Source: JAVBQU01 sp031548675 (GTDB lineage Bacteria > Bacteroidota > Bacteroidia > Bacteroidales > P3). From it: a stretch of 32,280 nucleotides of DNA. How positions within the stretch are numbered: position 1 is the first letter of the stretch; every line of letters starts with the position of its first letter. Shown here in pieces: positions 26,577-32,280 of the stretch. The notes below the pieces were generated by a model. That model did not search any database, was not told where the DNA came from, and was given only the letters and a program-made list of their open reading frames with translations. The stretch spans positions 1 to 32,280 of the forward strand of contig JAVBQU010000226.1 in assembly GCA_031548675.1 (NCBI GenBank). The letters run 5' to 3'. The translations under genes and the position numbers were made by a program.

Positions 26577-27248
26577 TTAATTACCAAGAGCACTTGTAGC
26601 TGTTATAATCCCTCCTAAAGTAGCAACAAATTTTACTGCTGTCCACCAAACTCTATCTTCATAGCCTGGTGTGCAAGTAAAAGAAGTAGCTCCTTCCATT
26701 TTTTTACAGTTTGAACAACCTTCAAGAGTTCCTGTTTTGGGATCGGCATTTTGTGCCACACAAGTTCCTGCTTCGCAATTTGAACTATTACACACTAATA
26801 CTTTAAACATATTACCAGCTTTCTTATTATCGTCTATTGATAGTGTATATGAAGTTTTTCCATCTTTTACTTCCTTAATCAATAGTCTATAATCTGTAAA
26901 TGTAACATCTTTTTCACAATCAAATACTTGAAATGATATGTAGGATGCATATTCCTTATCCAAAGGTTTTTTATCTATCATTTCACATTTTAAGATTTTT
27001 ATTTTCTTGCCATAATCACTCAGAACCATATCTTCATAGGCTTTTGCAAAAGCTGCTGGATCAAAAAGCAGTTCTTTTTCGGCAACGCCATTGGTATTCT
27101 TTTTATTGCTATCGAATTTGGCAATTTTTACAGAGGTAATAGGTGTGTTTACATTGCTATTATCTTTTTGTACATCTTTGTTGCAAGCGGTAAATACACT
27201 TACGCTCGCTATGGTTGCCATAATGGCTATGAAAATTATCTTTTTCAT
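26577..27248 (-). CDS. Cysteine-rich lipoprotein of unknown function
   Basis: I do not recognise the family. The protein has 223 residues, with a lipoprotein signal peptide ending SVFTAC (lipidated Cys22). It has eight further cysteines (88, 111, 153, 158, 163, 178, 181, 192), an even number that could form four disulfides. Six of them cluster in residues 153-192, including a CSNC pair. A hydrophobic, Gly/Ala-rich tail (about 202-223, VKFVATLGGIITATSALGN) looks like a membrane-inserting or bacteriocin-like segment. It is the first gene before a TlpA-type CPPC protein and a DUF1573 lipoprotein. In Bacteroides, short Cys-rich NVEALA-type secreted proteins lie with the same two partners; this protein is longer and lacks the NVEALA motif. 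Upstream lies a 14-bp palindrome (27290-27303). Confidence 0.8.
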   Translation of the reverse strand: MKKIIFIAIMATIASVSVFTACNKDVQKDNSNVNTPITSVKIAKFDSNKKNTNGVAEKELLFDPAAFAKAYEDMVLSDYGKKIKILKCEMIDKKPLDKEYASYISFQVFDCEKDVTFTDYRLLIKEVKDGKTSYTLSIDDNKKAGNMFKVLVCNSSNCEAGTCVAQNADPKTGTLEGCSNCKKMEGATSFTCTPGYEDRVWWTAVKFVATLGGIITATSALGN

Positions 27249-27289
27249 GTTAATTTAATTTTAATTTCCTGATTAATAAATTTAAAATA

Positions 27290-27303
27290 CAGCCTTAAGG
27301 CTG
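27290..27303. promoter_or_regulatory. 14-bp palindrome, possible operator
   Basis: CAGCCTTAAGGCTG is a perfect inverted repeat 42 nt upstream of the Cys-rich lipoprotein ATG. A related half-site, GCAGCCTTGTCCGG, follows about 30 nt further upstream. It may bind a dimeric regulator or form part of the leader RNA. Confidence 0.35.
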
Positions 27304-27631
27304 TTCCGGCTTAACCTGCTATCGCAGCCTTGTCCGGTGTACTTTGGTAAGTACAGACTAAAGTAGTAATTTTGTTACGCCTTTCTTGTAATTTGGTTCA
27401 TAAATCCTATTCTCTAATAGCTTCGACACTATTTTTCTTGCATTTATCAGCCTTGCAAGAGAGGCTTTTTATATTAGGCAGAGCCAGCGAAGCTCCTATA
27501 ATTAAAAACATATTGTATTCTTTTTCTTACTCCGGTTTTCTGCCTACCCAATCTCAGGCTGAATTTAGTAAGGAAAAATCTCTTCAAAGGTATTTCAAAA
27601 AAATTAAAATAACAAAAAATGGAACGAAGTC

Positions 27632-27714
27632 GTAACGAAATTTCGAAATATTTGTAATATACTGAAATAAATATCATTACAGAGGTGAAAAATGTAACGA
27701 AATGGTAACGAAAT
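27632..27714. repeat. Three direct copies of GTAACGAAAT
   Basis: Exact 10-mers at 27632-27641, 27694-27703 and 27705-27714; the last two are 11 bp apart, one helical turn. A related GGAACGAAGT sits at 27621. They lie about 400 bp upstream of the lipoprotein gene. Possible protein-binding repeats; function unknown. Confidence 0.5.
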
Positions 27715-27860
27715 TTTTTCGGGAGGTTTTTAGGAGTAAAATATATCCTAAAAAAGTGGATTTTTAGCTCGTTTTTCCGGTTTTGGAGAAAAAAGTATAG
27801 AAATCTATGGGATAAATTTAAAACCTTAAACAGAATTTTGGAAAGCTAGCATATCAGTCC

Positions 27861-27904
27861 GGTATTTTGAATCGAAATACCATTGTAATTCAAGTAAATT
27901 ACAA
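27861..27904 (-). terminator. Tandem small hairpins after the hydrogenase-like gene
   Basis: GGTATTT/AAATACC (27861-27867, 27875-27881) and TTGTAATT/AATTACAA (27883-27890, 27897-27904) lie directly after the stop codon of the minus-strand gene. Stems are short and no T-run follows, so this is a weak terminator call. Confidence 0.35.
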
Positions 27905-29293
27905 TTATTTTTTTACGCACTCTTCAATTTTTTGAGTGCCCCAGATTTGGGTCATGATGGAAATGGCTTCTTCGGTAGTCATATTACCACGGGCTTCCAT
28001 ATTGCGCTGGATAAATACGCAATCGGTTAAAGCCGCTTTTTCGCAAGCCACATCTTCTGCCAGCGATTGGCAGGAAGGCGACCCACAGACACAGCAGTCT
28101 GTTTTGGGCAGGTATTCCATAATCTCACGGATATGGGACATTTTTTTCAAAGCTTCATTAATGTCTTCGTCGAGCTTCATCATTGAACGGGGTCTTATTT
28201 TTTCGGCTTTTCCATGTTCAATCATATATTCCATATAATTCCGGATATCTTTTGCTCCGGAATGTTCATGGGATAAGGTTTCGTCGCGTTTGGCAAATTT
28301 CAAAGCCCGGTTTTTCAGCCTCTCGGTTATTAAAAAACGGTTTCCGCACGTAAGTATTCCTCCTGCACAACTTTGGTCGCAAGCTCTGAGTTCTAAGAAA
28401 TCGATTCCTTCAATTTCTTCGTTTTCCAATTTTTCGAGAAACTCAATAACATTATGAATTTCGTCAATAGCTAGGGAACGGCATTCGGATGGAAACGAAT
28501 TTTTTTCACCTCCTGTAAGCGTAAAAGCTATACCTTGTGCGGAAAGCTGATGCTGTGCTTGTTCTGCTACAAAATCTTTTGACCGTTGCTTGATAATTTT
28601 ATATACTTTGTTGTAAACATAATCCATATTAATGGTTCCATCAATAATAGATACATCTTCGCCCACAGGACTTTGTATCGCCGCTATTTTGGCTGCACAG
28701 GGGGTAATATAAAAAACACCGACATCTTTGGCTGAAATACCTTGTTCTTCGTATTTTTTCTTGATATATTGGGTAGATAAATCTAAGGGTGCTTTGATTA
28801 AAATCAGGTTTTCAACCAAAGCGGGAAATTTTACCTGAATCAACCGGACTATGGCAGGACAGAATGTTGATATAAGAGGCGTTATATCTTCATCTGCATG
28901 AACAGCATAACGGTTGCGGGCTTCTAAATAGGTTTCTACGGAATTTTCTACTTCAAAAACATCTGTAAAGCCTATTTCTTTGAGTGCTGAATAAATATCG
29001 GATACGCGTATTTTTTCGGGGAATTGCCCTATAAATGTAGATGGAATAAGGGCTATGCGGTATTTAAATTGGGTGATTTTGGCAAAGTCGTCTTGTTTTA
29101 CGGATATCGCTCCGGTAGGGCAGACTTTAAAACATTCACCGCAATCGACACAGCGGTTTTCATAAATTTCTGCTTTTCCTGAACGCACACGTATAGCTTC
29201 TGTAGGACAAAATTTCATACAATGGGAACATCCGATGCAAACATCGTGGTTAATGTCCAAAGCATGATAAAATCCTTTTTCAGCCGCTTTCAT
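27905..29293 (-). CDS. Sensory-type [FeFe]-hydrogenase-like iron-sulfur protein
   Basis: A 462-residue cytoplasmic protein. A two-cluster ferredoxin domain lies at the N-terminus (Cys19/22/25/29 and Cys48/51/54/58). The [FeFe]-hydrogenase large-subunit domain (about 78-345) carries three H-cluster motifs. L1 is STFCP with Cys145 kept but Phe144 where catalytic enzymes have the proton-relay Cys, L2 is TPCAAK (Cys199), and L3 is ELRACDQSCAGG (Cys305, Cys309). A C-terminal four-Cys domain holds CVCGSPSC and Cys425. All four H-cluster ligands are present, so the cofactor could bind, but fast H2 turnover is unlikely. This fits the putative sensory [FeFe]-hydrogenase groups. Gene order DRTGG - HATPase - this gene, with gaps of about 30 nt, indicates one operon. 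No maturase (hydEFG) or catalytic subunit lies in the window. Confidence 0.85.
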   Translation of the reverse strand: MKAAEKGFYHALDINHDVCIGCSHCMKFCPTEAIRVRSGKAEIYENRCVDCGECFKVCPTGAISVKQDDFAKITQFKYRIALIPSTFIGQFPEKIRVSDIYSALKEIGFTDVFEVENSVETYLEARNRYAVHADEDITPLISTFCPAIVRLIQVKFPALVENLILIKAPLDLSTQYIKKKYEEQGISAKDVGVFYITPCAAKIAAIQSPVGEDVSIIDGTINMDYVYNKVYKIIKQRSKDFVAEQAQHQLSAQGIAFTLTGGEKNSFPSECRSLAIDEIHNVIEFLEKLENEEIEGIDFLELRACDQSCAGGILTCGNRFLITERLKNRALKFAKRDETLSHEHSGAKDIRNYMEYMIEHGKAEKIRPRSMMKLDEDINEALKKMSHIREIMEYLPKTDCCVCGSPSCQSLAEDVACEKAALTDCVFIQRNMEARGNMTTEEAISIMTQIWGTQKIEECVKK

Positions 29294-29327
29294 GGGGTTA
29301 ATTATATTTTATGAAACTTGAAATCAA

Positions 29328-29741
29328 TTACTTAAAATTCACTATCATCTCTACCTCTGTACCTACATTTACTTCGCTCTTTATATTGAGTACATCTACA
29401 TTGTTTTTCATATTGGGCAAGCCCATTCCTGCTCCAAATCCCATTTCGCGTACTTGCGGCGATGCAGTGGAATATCCTGCGGTCATGGCTAATTCTATAT
29501 CTGGAATTCCGGGTCCTTTATCTACTAATCGTACTTTAATATTTTCGCCGGTAATATCTGCATAAATAGTTCCGCTATGGGCATGGGCAACTATGTTTAC
29601 TTCTGCTTCATACAAAGCAACTACCATCCGCTTAATGACGGATGGGTCTACATTGAGTTGTTTCAAAATCTTTTTTATCTGGCTCGAAGCATATCCGGCA
29701 TTAGAAAAATCGCCTGCTTCAATTTTATATTCGAAGTGCAT
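29328..29741 (-). CDS. Anti-sigma-factor-type ATP-binding protein (HATPase)
   Basis: A 137-residue stand-alone GHKL ATPase domain of the RsbW/SpoIIAB type. The N box is YEAEVNIVAHA (Glu45, Asn49), the G1 box VDKGPGIPD (Asp74), and the G2 glycine loop GFGAGMGLPNMK (101-112). There is no sensor, dimerisation or receiver domain. RsbW-type proteins bind or phosphorylate partner proteins (anti-anti-sigma factors). Beside hydrogenase-like genes they are a standard but uncharacterised companion in anaerobes. It lies between the DRTGG and hydrogenase-like genes, 29 and 34 nt apart. No sigma factor or STAS partner is encoded nearby, so its target is unknown. Confidence 0.88.
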   Translation of the reverse strand: MHFEYKIEAGDFSNAGYASSQIKKILKQLNVDPSVIKRMVVALYEAEVNIVAHAHSGTIYADITGENIKVRLVDKGPGIPDIELAMTAGYSTASPQVREMGFGAGMGLPNMKNNVDVLNIKSEVNVGTEVEMIVNFK

Positions 29742-29770
29742 ATTTTTTTATTTTGGGAGCAAAAACAGAA

Positions 29771-30118
29771 TTAATAAATAGGGGGTAATCCTAGTGCTGA
29801 TACTATTCCGCAGGTTCTAAACATGGAATAGCTGCACTCTATCAGAACCATATTGTTTTCTTGTGCCAGTTCAAGCATTTCTTCGGTTACTTTTTTCCCT
29901 CTTACAAAAACAATATGATTAATATCGGACATTTCGGCTGTGCGTATCGTCTGCATATTGCATAAACCGGTTATCATCAAAACATGATCAAAGTCTTTAA
30001 GCGTCAATACATCGCTCATTAAGTCGGATGCAAAACCATAAAGTACTTCTGTTTCGGATTGCTCTGCTCCGCATACGATGACACCCTCTAAGGCTGTTAC
30101 TATTTCTTTAAGTTTCAT
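29771..30118 (-). CDS. DRTGG-domain protein
   Basis: A 115-residue single-domain protein matching the DRTGG fold (about 3-112): MKLKEIVTALEGVIVCGAEQ at the start, a YGFASDLMSDVLTL segment typical of the stand-alone version that accompanies [FeFe]-hydrogenase genes, a VLMITGLCNMQTIRTA strand-turn, and VLIECSYSMFRTCGIVSALG at the end. The domain is related to CBS-associated regulatory folds, but its ligand is not known. It is the first gene of the three-gene unit and has a good promoter at 30239-30270. Cys residues at 16, 53, 95 and 103 might respond to redox (inference only). Confidence 0.82.
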   Translation of the reverse strand: MKLKEIVTALEGVIVCGAEQSETEVLYGFASDLMSDVLTLKDFDHVLMITGLCNMQTIRTAEMSDINHIVFVRGKKVTEEMLELAQENNMVLIECSYSMFRTCGIVSALGLPPIY

Positions 30119-30238
30119 GTGATTATTTTTAATCTTTTGAATGGACGCATGGAATATTCTTAGTAATTTCTCTTTTTAATGAGGTTTTGCCTCATCGATA
30201 TTTCATTTATACGGAGAACATTATATTTTTATGAAAAC

Positions 30239-30270
30239 CAAAATTAGAATTTTTTACGCTAATGTCCAAA
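30239..30270 (-). promoter_or_regulatory. Predicted promoter of the DRTGG-HATPase-hydrogenase-like unit
   Basis: On the minus strand TTTG (30270-30267), a 20-nt spacer and TAATTTTG (30246-30239): a consensus match about 120 nt before the DRTGG ATG. The long leader could carry regulation. Confidence 0.6.
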
Positions 30271-30395
30271 ATAATTAGTTCTTATTTGAAATGGATATAG
30301 ATTATTTATTCTTATCCAAGCTGCGATTACTTTCTCTCTATTCTACAAATGACATAAATATATAGCCAATTGATTTATATTTTTCTTTTACTTTC

Positions 30396-30604
30396 GGCTT
30401 GACCCAAAAGTAGCAAAAGGTGAAGGCTGAATAAAAAATAGCTAAAAAAACTTCCTTTCCCGCTAAACAAAAAAAGGTTGGTATTACTTTCTCTCTTACA
30501 GCTTTAGGTACATACATTTTTCTGTGATGCTAATTTACTTCATCGCTTGCTTTTTATTTTTAATGCTGCAAAGTCCGTTTTTTCTTTACGCATTTTTTAT
30601 TATG
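30396..30604. repeat. ~208-bp intergenic repeat, copy A
   Basis: Direct copy of 31498-31704, from GGCTTGACCCAAAAG to CATTTTTTATTATG, with about a dozen base differences and one single-base indel by eye. It has no open frame of note. It makes up most of the gap between the DRTGG promoter region and rnhA (30271-30628), in which I see no gene. Confidence 0.92.
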
Positions 30605-30628
30605 TTAGTCTCTGCTTTAATTCGTCAT

Positions 30629-31237
30629 TTATTTCCGTCCAAAATCGGCAGGAATTTCTCCCCAATTTTCGGTATCCCACTTAAGGATAGAAATATGTGA
30701 ATAGGTATTCTCATGCAGCCATTGTTCTGCCCTCTCCAAAAAATCAAATAGTTCTTCTGTTTCTGGAGTGCGTTCTAATTTGGTCTTGGCTTTTTTATCT
30801 TTAACCCATTTAATTGCGGTTACGGAGTCGGTGTAAATGGGTACATTTTTATGGTGTTTTTTTAAATAAGACAGGGCATGCACTATTGCCAGAAATTCTC
30901 CGATATTATTGGTTCCTAAAGGAAATTTTTTATAAAAAATCTGATGCTTGCTTGCTGTTTCTACACATTGGTATTCCATAATTCCGGGATTCCCTCCGCA
31001 AGCTGCATCTACCGAAATACTGGGTAAAATAATTTCGTCTGAGCCTAATTTTTTGCATTCGGCTTTGGTAAAATTATCAGCTCCCATTTCATAAGCCGCT
31101 CGTGCTTCGGCGTAATCTGTAAATGATTTATACCTCGCATTCTGAAATCCTTCTATCTGCGATTTGCATTCATCCCATGATAGAAAAACTCCGGTTGCTT
31201 TTCCACGCCATACTACATAATATTTTTGTTGAGCCAC
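30629..31237 (-). CDS. rnhA: Ribonuclease HI with N-terminal hybrid-binding domain
   Basis: It degrades the RNA strand of RNA-DNA hybrids. The 202-residue protein has an N-terminal viroplasmin/hybrid-binding domain (about 4-48: YYVVWRGKATGVFLSWDECK, GFQNARYKSF), a linker, and a catalytic RNase H domain (about 73-202). The four acidic residues are Asp77 (ISVDAAC), Glu114 (NNIGEFLA), Asp137 (YTDS) and Asp198 (WGEIPADFGRK, the family's usual ending). The layout is like eukaryotic-type RNase H1 and is the common form in Bacteroidota. It stands alone, with a -7 element 28 nt upstream. Direct ~208-bp repeats lie on both sides. Confidence 0.94.
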   Translation of the reverse strand: MAQQKYYVVWRGKATGVFLSWDECKSQIEGFQNARYKSFTDYAEARAAYEMGADNFTKAECKKLGSDEIILPSISVDAACGGNPGIMEYQCVETASKHQIFYKKFPLGTNNIGEFLAIVHALSYLKKHHKNVPIYTDSVTAIKWVKDKKAKTKLERTPETEELFDFLERAEQWLHENTYSHISILKWDTENWGEIPADFGRK

Positions 31238-31265
31238 TTTACTAATGTATTGAATAATCTACCTG

Positions 31266-31273
31266 CAAAAGTA
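31266..31273 (-). promoter_or_regulatory. Possible rnhA -7 element
   Basis: TACTTTTG on the minus strand, 28 nt before the rnhA ATG, fits TAnnTTTG. The -33 element is not clear. Confidence 0.45.
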
Positions 31274-31290
31274 CATTAATTTATTTATAG

Positions 31291-31410
31291 AATTATTTCT
31301 TTAAGGCTTACGGAAAGAAAAATGTTATTGTTGTGACTGCAAAGGATGGGACAAGAAGCAATTTAGTAACATTTTCAAAGGTTTATTTAATTAATAACGC
31401 TATTATGTAA
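31291..31410 (+). pseudogene. Possible 3' fragment of a surface Ig-like-domain protein
   Basis: A 39-codon open stretch, preceded by TAG and ending in TAA, reads like the last strands of a bacterial Ig-like/cadherin-type domain: KNVIVVTAKDGTRSNLVTF. It has no start codon or upstream gene. It lies between rnhA and repeat copy B and may be the remnant of a deleted gene. The match is by eye and short. Confidence 0.25.
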
Positions 31411-31497
31411 TTAATTGAATGCATTATTTCTTTTACTTTTGCTCATATATTTCTTTTTATTCTAGCGGTATTCGCGAGCTTCGCTATCGCTTCGGTT

Positions 31498-31704
31498 GGC
31501 TTGACCCAAAAGTATCAAAAGGTCAAGGCTTAATAAAAAATAGCTAAAAAAACTTCCTTTTCCGCTAAACAAAAAAAGGTTGGTATTACTTTCTCTCTTA
31601 CAGCTTTAGGTACATACAATTTTCTGTTATACTAATTTACTTCATCATTTGCTTTTTGTTTTTAACACTGCAAAGTCCGTTTTTCTTTACGCATTTTTTA
31701 TTAT
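31498..31704. repeat. ~208-bp intergenic repeat, copy B
   Basis: Second direct copy (see 30396-30604). It is preceded by a GC-richer stretch (TTCGCGAGCTTCGCTATCGC) absent from copy A. No terminal inverted repeats or transposase are seen. It occupies most of the 31411-31739 gap. Confidence 0.92.
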
Positions 31705-31739
31705 GCCAAACTGTATCATTTTCAAGATATCTGATAAAA

Positions 31740-31770
31740 TAAGAGAGCTTCCTTTTAGGAAGCTCTCTTA
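31740..31770 (-). terminator. Terminator of the OmpA-family gene
   Basis: Exact 14-bp arms TAAGAGAGCTTCCT / AGGAAGCTCTCTTA with a 3-nt loop. On the minus strand it continues TTTTATC. It lies 23 nt after the stop of the gene ending at 31794. Confidence 0.8.
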
Positions 31771-31793
31771 ACAAACGTATAATTCAGAATTTT

Positions 31794-32280
31794 TTAATAT
31801 CCGGTCGGATAAAAATCGCATCTACGATTTTTTTCACGATTATCATTATTGTTATTCGGAGCTAACGGATTGGTAAACGACTGGCTCACGCATGACATCC
31901 GTGATTTATTTACTCCATGTTCTTCCAAATATTTCATAGCAACCCTAGCTCTGCGTTGTCCCAATTCAAGATTATACCCTCCTGAACCTATATCGCATGT
32001 ATTGCCTGTTATTAATAAATGGATCTGAGGATATTTTTCCAAAATAGCTATTTTCTTATCCAGAATCTGCTTAGAGGTTGGTAATAAAACATCTTTATTC
32101 AAATCAAAGAATATGGGTTCTGATAAGAACGTCAAATCTTCTTTTGCAGGTGCTTTTTCATTTTGTCCGGAAGAATTATTAGTCACATTATTATTGTAAT
32201 AATTATAATACATAGGATGTCCTAATGAATCTAAGGGCATTGTATGAATAATAAAAATCGTATCTGTTTTACTTGTATGA
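31794..32280 (-). CDS. OmpA-family protein, C-terminal part (5' end outside window)
   Basis: An OmpA-like peptidoglycan-binding domain of an envelope protein. The frame is open from the stop at 31794 to the window edge, giving 161 residues. An ATG at 32240 exists, but the residues before it (KTDTIFIIHTMPLDSLGHP) continue naturally and no signal peptide follows that ATG, so the true start is upstream, outside the window. An Asn-rich linker (YYNYYNNNVTNNSSG) precedes the domain: EPIFFDLNKDVLLPTSKQIL, HLLITGNTCDIGSGGYNLEL with the family's TxCD.GS..YN pattern, GQRRARVAMKYLEEHG and NREKNRRCDF. Role: anchoring to peptidoglycan. It is distinct from the large PorE-like protein at 4412. Confidence 0.85.
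   Translation of the reverse strand, partial: HTSKTDTIFIIHTMPLDSLGHPMYYNYYNNNVTNNSSGQNEKAPAKEDLTFLSEPIFFDLNKDVLLPTSKQILDKKIAILEKYPQIHLLITGNTCDIGSGGYNLELGQRRARVAMKYLEEHGVNKSRMSCVSQSFTNPLAPNNNNDNREKNRRCDFYPTGY

Larger units (their letters stand above)
27249..27904. other. 656-bp non-coding region upstream of the lipoprotein cassette
   Basis: No gene can be supported here. A short plus-strand frame (27372-27635) has no start signal or recognisable domain. The region holds the palindrome at 27290-27303, three GTAACGAAAT repeats at 27632-27714, and two small hairpins at 27861-27904. Part of it (27330-27560) looks like decayed sequence. No clear TAnnTTTG promoter facing the lipoprotein gene was found. 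Confidence 0.5.

Noticed and set aside
27443..27475. Terminator at AGCCT...AGGCT followed by TTTTTAT on the plus strand
   Set aside because: Stem of only five base pairs and no plus-strand gene upstream to terminate.
27372..27635. An 87-codon plus-strand frame in the large non-coding gap
   Set aside because: No promoter, no recognisable motif, and poor composition; a decayed or chance frame is more likely.
27621..27714. Replication origin based on the direct repeats
   Set aside because: Too few repeats, and no replication initiator gene or AT-rich unwinding pattern tied to them.
30396..31704. Composite transposon around rnhA
   Set aside because: The repeats lack inverted ends and a transposase, and rnhA looks like a normal chromosomal copy.

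Overview
The window comes from a low-GC member of the Bacteroidota, most likely an anaerobic Bacteroidales-type organism. The evidence is: type IX secretion (T9SS) genes (sov/sprA, porW/sprE and a porE-like gene); an LPS gene (lpxK); many signal peptides ending in the A-Q style of this phylum; promoters of the TTTG-N19-20-TAnnTTTG type with little sign of Shine-Dalgarno sites; and an [FeFe]-hydrogenase-like protein, which points to anaerobic life. The species assignment is inference. No tRNA, rRNA, CRISPR array, integrase or transposase was seen.

Layout. 1-4.3 kb: the N-terminal part of a lysine-rich heptad-repeat protein (minus strand, leaving the window), ssb, a small outer-membrane barrel protein, and the bifunctional penicillin-binding protein pbpC. 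4.4-8.9 kb: a large periplasmic TPR/propeller/OmpA protein resembling T9SS PorE that carries an extra C-terminal domain resembling an inactivated retropepsin, then lpxK and an overlapping purine nucleoside phosphorylase gene. 9.0-14.1 kb (minus): a FadL-like barrel protein, and a three-gene unit porW/sprE - bactofilin - atpZ. 14.3-24.5 kb (plus): ruvA, the giant T9SS translocon gene sov/sprA, and comEC. Just after comEC is a 42-bp tandem repeat array that is open on both strands.

24.8-27.2 kb (minus): a cassette of a cysteine-rich lipoprotein, a TlpA-type thioredoxin protein with CPPC, and a DUF1573 lipoprotein. 27.9-30.1 kb (minus): a DRTGG-domain protein, an anti-sigma-type HATPase and a hydrogenase-like iron-sulfur protein that keeps all four H-cluster ligand cysteines but has Phe at the proton-relay cysteine; this looks like a redox or H2 sensing module with no catalytic hydrogenase genes beside it. 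30.4-31.7 kb: RNase HI flanked by two near-identical copies of a ~208-bp non-coding repeat. The window ends inside an OmpA-family gene.

The genes work mainly at the cell envelope: protein export across the outer membrane (sov, porW, porE-like), lipid A and peptidoglycan synthesis (lpxK, pbpC), and surface or periplasmic redox proteins (lipoprotein/TlpA/DUF1573). The most promising leads for something undescribed are the cysteine-rich lipoprotein/TlpA/DUF1573 cassette, the orphan sensory hydrogenase module, the pseudo-retropepsin tail on the OmpA protein, and the two loci sharing a 14-residue (42-nt) repeat period.
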